Positions 7,939-14,397 of a stretch of 14,397 nucleotides of DNA are shown here, one piece after another (within the stretch, counting starts at the first letter, position 1; every line of letters begins with the position of its first letter). The position numbers were made by a program, and so were the translations under genes. This stretch comes from JANLUX01 sp031363705 (lineage in GTDB: Bacteria > Bacteroidota > Bacteroidia > AKYH767-A > OLB10): NCBI GenBank assembly GCA_031363705.1, contig JANLUX010000351.1:1-14397 (forward strand), in the 5' to 3' direction. The notes under the pieces are model-generated. The model saw only the letters and a list, made by a program, of their open reading frames with translations, did not search any database and was not told the origin of the DNA.

Positions 7939-7971
7939 AAAGAGGGCAATCAATTATTGATTGCCCTCTTT
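7939..7971. terminator. Bidirectional terminator hairpin between convergent genes
   Basis: A perfect 15-bp stem (AAAGAGGGCAATCAA paired with its complement) surrounds a 3-base TTA loop. On the minus strand it is followed by TTATTTTATTG, so it fits the minus-strand gene at 7987 best, but it can also stop the plus-strand oxidoreductase transcript. Confidence 0.88.
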
Positions 7972-7986
7972 CAAAAAAATAAATAA

Positions 7987-8193
7987 TTATTTGCCAAACA
8001 TACCACCAATTTTTTCTTTGATGCCATCAGCAACATCACTTATTGATCTTCCTTTTATAAAGCTTTCTACCTGCGTACCAATTCCTGCCGGCATTTTGTC
8101 TTTTAAAAACGTCATTACGGTTTGAACTGCTGTTGTTGCCTGTGCTTCAGAAATACCTGTTTTTTCTGATACCATTTTAATTAAATTTTCCAT
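7987..8193 (-). CDS. Small helical protein of unknown function (68 aa)
   Basis: A 68-residue protein with start ATG at 8191-8193 and stop just before the terminator hairpin. It is predicted to be almost all helical: an amphipathic helix NLIKMVSEKTGI, a second SEAQATTAVQTVMTFLKDKM, a Pro-Gly break (MPAGIGTQVESFI), then SISDVADGIKEKIGGMFGK. The pattern of a short helical unit with the motif TGISEAQA resembles small DUF2267/DUF937-like proteins of Bacteroidota, but I cannot assign a family firmly. There is no signal peptide or membrane segment. It lies 57 bases downstream of the DUF3078 gene on the same strand, so it could be its operon partner. It is the last gene before the terminator. Confidence 0.7.
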   Translation of the reverse strand: MENLIKMVSEKTGISEAQATTAVQTVMTFLKDKMPAGIGTQVESFIKGRSISDVADGIKEKIGGMFGK

Positions 8194-8250
8194 TTTTGAT
8201 TTTTTTTTTAGAACGTTTATATGAATTGAGAAGAAATGATTTAATTTGTT

Positions 8251-9147
8251 TTAACGTATTCCATATCCGGAGAATTTATACGCAAGACCCACTCCTAACA
8301 CTTCTTTAAACTGCGTTCCCGGTCCAATATGGTCAACAGTTACACCATCGCTTTTGTAAAAAGTAAGTGTTGTGTTATCATCATAAAGCAATTGAGTGGA
8401 CAGGCTTGCAGTAAGTAACTTGCCTAATTTAACAGAGAGTAATAACTGCCAGTTCACATCAATGTTTTCTGGTTTATCAAGATAATTGCTGAACAGATCA
8501 ACAGAAGTTTGCAGTTTTATATTTTTTGAAACATCTTTTTTATAGGAAGCTTTTATATAGGCTCCTGCTTCTGTGCGAATAGTTTTGCCAGAGTCAACTC
8601 CATAGGCACCTGCCTTTGAAAGCCGGGTATCATTCACAATAATGAAACGCAGCGTAGCAGGTGATAAAAACAATGAAAAATTATCATTGGGTTTGTAATC
8701 CATTCCAAGTCCGAGCAATACATACCCTGGAGCAAGAAAATTTGAAATAACAATGGAATCGTTTGGATAATTATATCCAGGAGCAAACTGGCTTCTGAAA
8801 TTTAAGAGAGCCGAATAATACCAGTGCCCTGTAGCCAGTCTTCCGTATTTGGAGGAGATATCAATCTTATCATCGCTTTTAAAGACTGTTGCTTTTTTAC
8901 CTTGCATTATCATGCCATAACCCAGATCAATGTTATTGTCCCAGGCATTTTTTCCTCTTTTATAATTTGCATAGTAATTCACAATTGCATTTCCAGCAAT
9001 GGAATTCTGTCCGCCTGCCGCCCAATTAGTCAGGGATACCTGTGAAAAATTAATAGAAATTAATCCTCCTCTTCGCCAAACAGTATCTTGTTGTGCATTG
9101 GCATAAAGGGAAATTGAAATAAATATAATGATGAATGTTTTTTTCAT
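8251..9147 (-). CDS. DUF3078 outer-membrane beta-barrel protein
   Basis: A 298-residue exported protein when started at the ATG at 9145-9147. That start gives a clean signal peptide, MKKTFIIIFISISLYANAQQ, with probable cleavage after ANA. A longer frame reaches 9297, but its extra 50 codons are translated from a repeat element (LTPAPSPKGEG is the usual translation of that repeat) and should be rejected. The mature part starts DTVWRRGGLISINFSQVSLTNWAAGGQNS, the diagnostic DUF3078 opening. It continues as antiparallel beta strands such as NAWDNNIDLGYGMIMQG and KPNDNFSLFLSPATLRFIIV, ending GVGLAYKFSGYG. It is probably a porin-like barrel in the outer membrane; the substrate is unknown. The 5' leader contains the left arm of the palindromic element at 9164-9270. 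Confidence 0.88.
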   Translation of the reverse strand: MKKTFIIIFISISLYANAQQDTVWRRGGLISINFSQVSLTNWAAGGQNSIAGNAIVNYYANYKRGKNAWDNNIDLGYGMIMQGKKATVFKSDDKIDISSKYGRLATGHWYYSALLNFRSQFAPGYNYPNDSIVISNFLAPGYVLLGLGMDYKPNDNFSLFLSPATLRFIIVNDTRLSKAGAYGVDSGKTIRTEAGAYIKASYKKDVSKNIKLQTSVDLFSNYLDKPENIDVNWQLLLSVKLGKLLTASLSTQLLYDDNTTLTFYKSDGVTVDHIGPGTQFKEVLGVGLAYKFSGYGIR

Positions 9148-9163
9148 AGTGAGTTTTTGAATA

Positions 9164-9270
9164 ATACCATTAGCTAATATAAAATAGACCAAATTTTCCC
9201 CCTCTCCTTTGGGAGAAGGGGCGGGGGTGAGGCGAAAAGAAAAAAACTGTTTTATATTAGCTAATGGTAT
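9164..9270. repeat. Palindromic repeat element (21-bp terminal inverted repeats)
   Basis: The perfect 21-bp inverted repeats are 9164-9184 and 9250-9270, each centred on the palindrome ATTAGCTAAT. They flank a C/G-rich core (9198-9234). The 4-base AATA at 9160-9163 and again at 9271-9274 could be a target-site duplication, but it is low-complexity. The total is 107 bp with no coding capacity. It resembles a MITE-like non-autonomous element between mscL and the DUF3078 gene. Confidence 0.7.
9198..9234. repeat. Interspersed C/G-rich repeat, inner part of the palindromic element
   Basis: CCCCCTCTCC followed by TTTGGGAGAAGGGG can fold into a short hairpin (TCTCC with GGAGA, CCCC with GGGG), followed by GGGGGTGAGG. 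The sequence is far more GC-rich than its surroundings. From memory it matches a repeat common in Bacteroidota genomes, which often mistranslates to SPKGEG. I cannot check its copy number here. Confidence 0.65.
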
Positions 9271-9285
9271 AATAAGAATTAATAA

Positions 9286-9325
9286 TAAAAAAAACATCCG
9301 GGTTTTGCGCCCGGATGTTTTTGCA
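9286..9325 (-). terminator. Rho-independent terminator of mscL
   Basis: CATCCGGG (9295-9302) pairs with CCCGGATG (9310-9317) around a 7-base loop. The stem is extended by A/T pairs, and on the minus strand a run of T follows. It lies 21 bases after the mscL stop and before the palindromic element. Confidence 0.88.
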
Positions 9326-9345
9326 AATGTTTTAGAAAGAAAAAA

Positions 9346-9762
9346 TTATTTTCTTAATAAATCGCGTATTTCTGAAAGCAAAACTACTTCTTTAGTAGGA
9401 GCCGGAGGTGCAACTGGTGCAGCCACTTCTTTCTTTTTCATCTTGTTCATGGGTTTAACCACGAAAACGAAAATCGCTAATGCTATAATCAGGAAAGCAA
9501 ACGCTACTTGAATAAAATTTCCATAATTAACAGTGACCGCAGGTATTACTTTTCCTGCTGCATCCACGGTTGCTTCGTGCAATGTTAATTTTAATTGTGT
9601 AAAATCAACTCCACCGATTAAGTAGCCGATAGGAGGCATGATAATATCGTCAACCAATGAGGTAACAATTTTTCCAAAAGCTGCACCGATAACAACACCG
9701 ACAGCAAGGTCAACTACGTTTCCTTTGGAAACAAATTCTTTAAATTCTGATGTAAATGACAT
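9346..9762 (-). CDS. mscL: Large-conductance mechanosensitive channel MscL
   Basis: A pentameric inner-membrane channel that opens under membrane tension and releases solutes on osmotic downshock. The 138-residue product has the standard order. An amphipathic N-terminal helix (MSFTSEFKEFVSKGN) leads to TM1, about residues 16-44, with the Gly-rich pore lining VVDLAVGVVIGAAFGKIVTS. A periplasmic loop (residues ~50-80) precedes TM2, about 82-103 (NFIQVAFAFLIIALAIFVFVV). It ends with a cytoplasmic linker rich in Lys, Ala and Pro and a C-terminal helix LLSEIRDLLR. The length is usual for the family. Start ATG 9760-9762. It is the first gene of the minus-strand group, with its own strong terminator at 9286-9325, so DUF3078 probably needs its own promoter. 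Confidence 0.97.
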   Translation of the reverse strand: MSFTSEFKEFVSKGNVVDLAVGVVIGAAFGKIVTSLVDDIIMPPIGYLIGGVDFTQLKLTLHEATVDAAGKVIPAVTVNYGNFIQVAFAFLIIALAIFVFVVKPMNKMKKKEVAAPVAPPAPTKEVVLLSEIRDLLRK

Positions 9763-10122
9763 GATTTTTATTTTGAGGGGTTAAATGAGCCGGCTAAACT
9801 AATGCTAATAATAATATAAAATATTTTAGGGAATATGATTTATATCATTACTGTATCAATTGTTTTTAGTTATGCCACGGATATTTTTTATTAAAATTAG
9901 CAGGGATAAAAAATAAACTCTGTAAAACTTGTGTTCACAAAATATTAATTTGGTTCAAAGAAATTTTGAGATTAACAGCCATATATTGTAGGTAAATACA
10001 TTTCAACAAAATTTTATTTTCAAATATTTAATTTCCTACTATACGATTATAATCTCAGCAGTTAACGGAAAGGTTTGCTGTTAATATCAATCCATTAAAT
10101 TATTCTTTCAAATCATTTCCTA
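9763..10122. other. Intergenic region between mscL (-) and the YceI gene (+), no gene seen
   Basis: About 360 AT-rich bases with no convincing open frame. On the minus strand TAGTTTAG near 9796-9803 resembles the -7 box and could serve mscL, but it matches only 7 of 8 positions and has no clear -33 partner. The rest of the gap, up to 10219, is the YceI promoter region, listed separately. Confidence 0.5.
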
Positions 10123-10182
10123 ATATCACAACACAATTACCGAAAATTGTTACCGTATAGCATCTTTGTTGGCACATCTTTG
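10123..10182 (+). promoter_or_regulatory. Promoter and putative operator of the YceI gene
   Basis: 10123-10156 repeats 28 of 34 bases of the sequence at 6076-6109. It contains the direct repeat TTACCGAAAATTGTTACCGT (10137-10156), two TTACCG words with a 13-base period. Two CATCTTTG boxes follow (10161-10168 and 10175-10182). The second lies 19 bases after TTACCG, close to the 18 seen at the other copy, so it is the likelier -7 box. The start codon is 37 bases downstream, nearly the same as for the lipoprotein gene. Confidence 0.6.
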
Positions 10183-10219
10183 TACAAATTCAAAATGAAA
10201 AATTATAACCTTAACAAAA

Positions 10220-10771
10220 ATGGAAACTACAGTATTAGCAAAAACAAAATGGGGCATTGATCCTGCACACAGTGAAATTGCTTTCAAAGTGAAACACTTA
10301 ATGATTAGCAATGTCAAAGGAGTGTTTAGAGAGTATAAAGCAGACGTTATTACTAACGGACATGATTTTATGACAGCAGAAATTAATTTCACCATGAACC
10401 CAGCATCCGTTGACACCGGAGATGAAAAACGTGATGGACATATTAAAGCTGCCGATTTCTTTAACGTGGAAAATTATAAGCAGATCACATTCAAATCCAC
10501 CGGTTGCAAAAAGAAAAATGAGGATGGTAGTTATGAATTGCATGGAGATCTCACAGTAAAAGACATTACCAAAAACATCAAATTAGATGTTGAATTTTTA
10601 GGAACTATGACTGATCCTTGGGGAAATGAGAAAGCAGGTTTTTCAGTGAACGGAAAGATAAGCCGGAAAGACTGGGGATTAAACTGGAATGCTGTATTGG
10701 AGGCAGGAGGTGTTTTAGTGAGTGATGAAGTAAAAATAAATTGCGAAGTGCAATTGGCTAAGCAAGCTTAA
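10220..10771 (+). CDS. YceI family protein (lipocalin-like, isoprenoid-binding fold)
   Basis: A 183-residue YceI-family protein, an antiparallel beta-barrel that binds long isoprenoid chains such as polyprenyl quinone precursors in characterised relatives. The sequence has the hallmark opening WGIDPAHSEIAFKVKHLMIS, the central DTGDEKRDGHIKAADFFNVE, the KSTGC strand, and the HGDLTVKDITKNIKLDVEF and ISRKDWGLNWN motifs near the end. There is no signal peptide, so unlike E. coli YceI it appears to be cytoplasmic. ATG 10220 fits the family start (METTVLAKTKWGIDP). It is a single-gene unit: promoter motif at 10123, terminator at 10790. The promoter element is shared with the NTF2-like lipoprotein gene, suggesting joint regulation. 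Confidence 0.94.
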   Translation: METTVLAKTKWGIDPAHSEIAFKVKHLMISNVKGVFREYKADVITNGHDFMTAEINFTMNPASVDTGDEKRDGHIKAADFFNVENYKQITFKSTGCKKKNEDGSYELHGDLTVKDITKNIKLDVEFLGTMTDPWGNEKAGFSVNGKISRKDWGLNWNAVLEAGGVLVSDEVKINCEVQLAKQA

Positions 10772-10789
10772 ATATTATTAAAGAAAATT

Positions 10790-10829
10790 AAAGTCATACT
10801 GCTCCATTAAAATGAAGTATGACTTTTTT
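10790..10829 (+). terminator. Rho-independent terminator of the YceI gene
   Basis: AAAGTCATACT (10790-10800) pairs with AGTATGACTTT (10816-10826) around a 15-base loop, followed by more T's to 10829. It begins 19 bases after the stop codon. Confidence 0.9.
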
Positions 10830-10850
10830 ATTGGGTAAACCACCTATCTC

Positions 10851-10870
10851 TTACCTAAATTTGTTACAAA
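10851..10870 (+). promoter_or_regulatory. Degenerate third copy of the shared operator motif
   Basis: TTACCTAAATTTGTTACAAA matches 15 of 20 positions of the direct-repeat core at 10137-10156. Unlike the two other copies it is not followed by a CATCTTTG-like box at 18-19 bases, and it lies 147 bases before the dioxygenase start, so a function here is less sure. Confidence 0.35.
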
Positions 10871-11017
10871 GTTTTGCAATAAAAAATAATTACTAATGTA
10901 ATTATAAAACAAAAATTTCTTTTTGAAACTTTATGTATTAATGTTTTTAGCGCAGAAAATTATAATGCATATTTATAGTAACTAAACATCAACATCAGAA
11001 AGCTTCACTAATAATTT

Positions 11018-11908
11018 ATGCACAGGAAACAATTTATAAAAACACTTTCCATTTTACCTTTAGCAGGAACAGCAATGAAATTAAATGACTTGAATAAAAT
11101 GACAGCGCCATTTGGCAACACGGAGCAAATGCCTGTGCTGTTTATGGGGCATGGAAGTCCGATGAATGCAATTGAAGAAAATGAATTTGTAAAAGGATGG
11201 AGAGACATTGGAAGAACGTTGCCTAAGCCGAATGCGATTTTGTGTGTGTCTGCTCATTGGGAAACACGCGGAACATTTGTTACTGCCATGGAAAAGCCAC
11301 CAACCATTCATGACTTTGGCGGATTTCCACAAACATTGTTTGATGTTCAATATCCTGCACCGGGAAGTCCATCTCTTGCAAATGAAACAAAAAGTATTGT
11401 AAAGAAAACAGCAATTGGTCTGGATGAAAAATGGGGATTGGATCATGGCGCATGGAGTGTGATCAGCCGTTTGTATCCCAATGCCGATATTCCGGTTATT
11501 CAAATGAGTTTGGATTATAATCAAAGTCCTCAATACCATTATGAGTTGGCGAAAGAACTTTCATCACTGCGTAAAAAAGGAGTATTAATAATAGGTAGTG
11601 GTAACATGGTGCATAATCTTGGAATGGTTGCGTGGGATAAATTAAGTGAAACTGAGTATGGTTATGACTGGGCAATGGAAGCACGTTCGAAAATGAAAGG
11701 GTTTATTTTGTCTGATGATCACAGGCAATTGATCAATTATGAGTCGCAGGGAAAAGCTTTTAAGCTGGCTATTCCAACACCTGAACATTATTTGCCTTTA
11801 CTATACATCCTTGCCTTAAAACAAGAAAATGAAAAAATAAGTTTGTTTAACGATAAAGCAATCGGAGGATCATTAACAATGACTTCGTTAAAAATAAATA
11901 AAGCATAA
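11018..11908 (+). CDS. ygiD: 4,5-DOPA dioxygenase extradiol-type (LigB family) enzyme
   Basis: A 296-residue class III (LigB-type) ring-cleaving dioxygenase, closest to the YgiD/DODA group that opens catechol rings such as DOPA. Metal-ligand histidines by analogy with E. coli YgiD: H45 in GHGSPM, H80 in SAHWET and H199 in SGNMVHNL. Supporting active-site histidines are H143 (LDHGAW) and H257 (PTPEHYLPLL). The N terminus HRKQFIKTLSILPLAGTAM looks like a Tat-type leader with RK instead of RR. Export is possible, though it may be a weak signal. The true substrate is unknown. ATG 11018 is used. Its stop overlaps the next start (TAATG at 11906-11910), so the hydrolase downstream is translationally coupled. 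A degenerate copy of the shared promoter motif lies upstream. Confidence 0.92.
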   Translation: MHRKQFIKTLSILPLAGTAMKLNDLNKMTAPFGNTEQMPVLFMGHGSPMNAIEENEFVKGWRDIGRTLPKPNAILCVSAHWETRGTFVTAMEKPPTIHDFGGFPQTLFDVQYPAPGSPSLANETKSIVKKTAIGLDEKWGLDHGAWSVISRLYPNADIPVIQMSLDYNQSPQYHYELAKELSSLRKKGVLIIGSGNMVHNLGMVAWDKLSETEYGYDWAMEARSKMKGFILSDDHRQLINYESQGKAFKLAIPTPEHYLPLLYILALKQENEKISLFNDKAIGGSLTMTSLKINKA

Positions 11909-12633
11909 TGTTGCAAATGAGATTATTTAAGCTGTCAATTTTGTTTCTTGTAATTGTTGTTTCTAATGTTCAATGTCAACCTTTAAAAAAATCTGACTCT
12001 GTGTTGCAATCCCAGGTAAGAGAACCAAAAATTAAAAGTGAAAAACCTCCTCTGTTAATTCTGTTGCATGGATATGGAAGTAATGAACAAGATTTATTTG
12101 CACTTGCACAATATTTACCAGAAAACTTTTTGATTATATCTGCACGAGCTCCAGTTACATTGGGTGAAGGTTCTTATGCCTGGTACCATGCTGATTTTTC
12201 TACACCCAAACCTATCTATAATAAAGAAGAAGCAGAGAAAAGCAGGAAAACGATCATTCAATTTATTGAAGAACTAAAACAAAAACATTCGTTTGATGAA
12301 AAACGAATTTATCTCTGCGGATTCAGCCAGGGTGGAATTATGACCTACAGTGTTGGATTAACAAGACCGGATTTGATAAAAGGAATTGCTGTGATGAGCG
12401 GAAGACTTTTAGAGGATGTAAAACCATTGATAGTTAAGAATGAAAAACTGAAGCAACTGAATATTTTTATTTCGCATGGCACCAATGATCCTGTTTTGAA
12501 TATTCAGAATGCAAGGGATGCTGTAAACTATTTAAAAACATCAGGACTCAATCCTTCTTATAAAGAATACAATGAAGGACATACCATAAGTAATGAGATG
12601 CTGAATGATTTAGTGAGCTGGCTGAAACGTTAA
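11908..12633 (+). CDS. Phospholipase/carboxylesterase-type alpha/beta hydrolase, exported
   Basis: A 241-residue alpha/beta-hydrolase of the phospholipase/carboxylesterase (Abhydrolase_2) family. The visible features are the oxyanion strand LLILLHGYGSNEQDL (residues 49-63), the nucleophile elbow G138-F-S140-Q-G-G, Asp194 in HGTNDPVL and His225 in EGHTIS: a complete Ser-Asp-His triad. The N terminus MLQMRLFKLSILFLVIVVSNVQCQP is a hydrophobic signal peptide. The Cys at residue 23 is not in a good lipobox (Gln before it), so ordinary secretion is likelier than lipidation. The start overlaps the dioxygenase stop by one base; ATG 11917 (M4) is an alternative. Coupling suggests the hydrolase acts with the dioxygenase, perhaps on ester precursors or ring-cleavage products (inference). 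Confidence 0.9.
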   Translation: MLQMRLFKLSILFLVIVVSNVQCQPLKKSDSVLQSQVREPKIKSEKPPLLILLHGYGSNEQDLFALAQYLPENFLIISARAPVTLGEGSYAWYHADFSTPKPIYNKEEAEKSRKTIIQFIEELKQKHSFDEKRIYLCGFSQGGIMTYSVGLTRPDLIKGIAVMSGRLLEDVKPLIVKNEKLKQLNIFISHGTNDPVLNIQNARDAVNYLKTSGLNPSYKEYNEGHTISNEMLNDLVSWLKR

Positions 12634-12691
12634 CCATTCATTGTTGCTGAAAACTATCTAAAAAAACATTTCGTACTTGAAAACATTTTTT

Positions 12692-12699
12692 TACATTTG
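12692..12699 (+). promoter_or_regulatory. Putative -7 promoter box of rpsA
   Basis: TACATTTG matches TAnnTTTG at every fixed position, 58 bases before the rpsA start. The -33 position has TTTCG (12669-12673), a weak match. The gap between them is 18 bases. Pattern-based. Confidence 0.45.
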
Positions 12700-12757
12700 C
12701 GCTCCTTTTTGATAAAGGGGTCTGTGCGGATGAAAAGAAGCACATTCAGCAATCTTG

Positions 12758-14397
12758 ATGGTAACAACAACAAATAGCACGGAGAAACCCTCCAAAATTC
12801 AATTTCTTACGCCAGATCCAAACGATTTCGATTGGGATAATGAAGGCAAAACTTTTGACACCGACAAAGTAGGCGATAACGCCAATCTCGAGTCGCTTTA
12901 CGATACCACCCTTAACCAGATTCTCGAACACCAGATTGTAATGGGCACTGTGATTGGGTTAACCTCAAAAGAGGCGGTAATCAACATCGGTTATAAAAGC
13001 GATGGCATGGTTCCTCTTTCTGAGTTCCGTCACATGCCTGATTTAAAAGTAGGTGACCAGGTGGAAGTTTATGTAGAAACTGCCGAGGACAAAAACGGTC
13101 AGTTACTGCTTTCACATAAGCGTGCACGTGCCGTTAAATCATGGGATCGTGTTAACGCGGCTCTTGAGAAGGATGAAATTGTTACAGGTTTCGTTAAATG
13201 CCGCACCAAGGGCGGATTAATTGTAGATGTTTTCGGTATCGAAGCATTTTTACCTGGTTCACAAATAGATGTAAAGCCTATCCGTGACTACGATATTTAC
13301 GTAGGTAAAACCATGGAGTTTAAAGTGGTTAAAATAAACCAGGAATTCAAGAACGTGGTTGTTTCCCATAAGGTTCTTATCGAGAATGAGATGGAGAAAC
13401 AGAAGACCGAAATCATGAGCCGCCTTGAGAAAGGTCAGGTTCTGGAGGGCACTGTTAAAAACATCACTTCTTATGGTGTGTTTATGGATCTGGGTGGAGT
13501 GGATGGATTACTTCATATCACCGATATCAGCTGGGGACGTATCAATCATCCTGAAGAAGTATTACAACTTGATCAAAAGCTCAATGTTGTTATTCTTGAT
13601 TTCGATGATGAGAAGAAAAGAATTGCCCTTGGCTTAAAGCAGCTTACTCCACAGCCATGGGAGGCACTTGATGCTGAATTGAAAGCAGGTGATAAATTAA
13701 AAGGCAAAGTAGTGGTGTTAACTGATTACGGTGCTTTTGTAGAGATCGTTCCGGGTGTAGAAGGACTTATCCATGTTTCAGAAATGTCATGGTCGCAGCA
13801 CCTTCGCAGCCCTCAGGATTTCATGAAGGTGGGTGACGAGATAGAAGCCGTTGTTCTTTCTATTGACCGTGATGAGCATAAAATTTCTCTTGGTATCAAG
13901 CAATTAATGCCTGACCCATGGGGACAAATTACATCTAAATATCCTGTAGGTTCCAAGCATAAAGCCAAGGTTCGCAACTTCACTAACTTCGGTGTGTTTG
14001 TGGAATTGGAAGAAGGTATTGATGGTTTGATACACATCAGCGACTTAAGCTGGAGCAAGAAAATCAAACATCCTGCTGAGTTTACTAAGATAGGTGAGGA
14101 GTTAGAAGTTGTAGTACTGGAAGTGGATTTTGAAAACCGCAGACTAAGCCTTGGTCATAAGCAATTGGAAGAAAATCCATGGGAGACTTATGAAACAGTA
14201 TTTACTGCAGGCACATCACACGAAGGAACTGTTGGAAAAGTAACTGATAAAGGTGCAACTGTTATTCTCACTTATGGAGTTGAAGGATATGCGCCTTACC
14301 GCCATCTTACCAAAGAAGACAACAGCATGGCAAGAGAAGGAGAGAAGTTAGACTTCAAAGTGCTTGAATTCAATAAAGAAAGCAAGCGAATACTGGT
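12758..14397 (+). CDS. rpsA: 30S ribosomal protein S1 (3' end outside window)
   Basis: S1 binds mRNA on the small ribosomal subunit and helps start translation of structured or leaderless messages. The frame runs from ATG 12758 (MVTTTNSTEKPSKIQFLTPD) to the right edge without a stop: 546 codons visible. Six S1/OB-type repeats can be read, starting near residues 62 (GTVIGLTSKEAVINIG), 142 (TGFVKCRTKGGLIVDV), 229 (EGTVKNITSYGVFMDLG), 314 (KGKVVVLTDYGAFVEI), 402 (KAKVRNFTNFGVFVEL) and 489 (EGTVGKVTDKGATVIL). Repeats 3-5 are the most canonical, each ending in an (I/V)S-(D/E)-(I/M/L)SW-like strand. The N-terminal extension before the first repeat is typical of Bacteroidota S1. A perfect TAnnTTTG box lies upstream. 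Only the last few residues are missing, judging from family length. Confidence 0.97.
   Translation, partial: MVTTTNSTEKPSKIQFLTPDPNDFDWDNEGKTFDTDKVGDNANLESLYDTTLNQILEHQIVMGTVIGLTSKEAVINIGYKSDGMVPLSEFRHMPDLKVGDQVEVYVETAEDKNGQLLLSHKRARAVKSWDRVNAALEKDEIVTGFVKCRTKGGLIVDVFGIEAFLPGSQIDVKPIRDYDIYVGKTMEFKVVKINQEFKNVVVSHKVLIENEMEKQKTEIMSRLEKGQVLEGTVKNITSYGVFMDLGGVDGLLHITDISWGRINHPEEVLQLDQKLNVVILDFDDEKKRIALGLKQLTPQPWEALDAELKAGDKLKGKVVVLTDYGAFVEIVPGVEGLIHVSEMSWSQHLRSPQDFMKVGDEIEAVVLSIDRDEHKISLGIKQLMPDPWGQITSKYPVGSKHKAKVRNFTNFGVFVELEEGIDGLIHISDLSWSKKIKHPAEFTKIGEELEVVVLEVDFENRRLSLGHKQLEENPWETYETVFTAGTSHEGTVGKVTDKGATVILTYGVEGYAPYRHLTKEDNSMAREGEKLDFKVLEFNKESKRIL

Noticed and set aside
9148..9297. Longer N terminus for the DUF3078 gene (start at 9297)
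   Set aside because: The extra codons are translated from the palindromic repeat and terminator region. The downstream ATG at 9147 gives a clean signal peptide.
9209..9511. 100-codon plus-strand open frame
   Set aside because: It covers the repeat core, the mscL terminator and the antisense strand of mscL, with no recognisable domain.
13425..13637. 70-codon plus-strand frame and minus-strand frames inside rpsA
   Set aside because: They lie out of frame inside the well-supported S1 coding sequence.

Overview
The window looks like chromosomal DNA from a member of the Bacteroidota, possibly a Chitinophagaceae- or Sphingobacteriales-like lineage (the family level is a guess). It is AT-rich with few recognisable Shine-Dalgarno sequences. 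Several promoters fit the Bacteroidota form (a -7 box close to TAnnTTTG). Protein families typical of the phylum are present (DUF5916, DUF3078, a Bacteroidota-style Lon and ribosomal protein S1). No tRNA, rRNA, CRISPR array or complete insertion sequence was seen.

Layout. 1-1078 is the C-terminal part of a DUF5916-type outer-membrane protein. 1293-3776 is the ATP-dependent protease Lon. 3844-5178 holds a DUF1569/DinB-like protein and an AraC-family regulator. 5220-6046 is a repeat island made of four inverted-repeat units built from ACATAG/CTATGT words; one unit encloses a GxxExxY (PD-(D/E)XK-like) gene almost exactly. 6171-7908 holds an NTF2/SnoaL-like lipoprotein and a luciferase-like flavin oxidoreductase, ending at a strong terminator. 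7987-9762 is on the minus strand: mscL, a DUF3078 outer-membrane protein and a 68-residue helical protein. A nested palindromic repeat (9164-9270) sits between mscL and the DUF3078 gene. 10220-12633 is on the plus strand: a YceI protein, then a 4,5-DOPA-type extradiol dioxygenase translationally coupled (TAATG) to a secreted-looking alpha/beta-hydrolase. 12758 to the right edge is rpsA, cut by the window before its stop.

How the genes may work together. Lon and S1 are housekeeping and unrelated to their neighbours. The NTF2-like lipoprotein, flavin oxidoreductase, YceI, dioxygenase and hydrolase resemble a scattered small-molecule/redox gene set. A 34-bp sequence at a matching position is shared by the promoters of the NTF2-like lipoprotein gene (6076-6109) and the YceI gene (10123-10156). 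A weaker copy lies upstream of the dioxygenase (10851-10870). I read this as a possible common operator. The AraC regulator at 4345 is one candidate to bind it, but that is inference.

The two points most worth following are this shared promoter element and the GxxExxY gene packed between the arms of a local repeat family.
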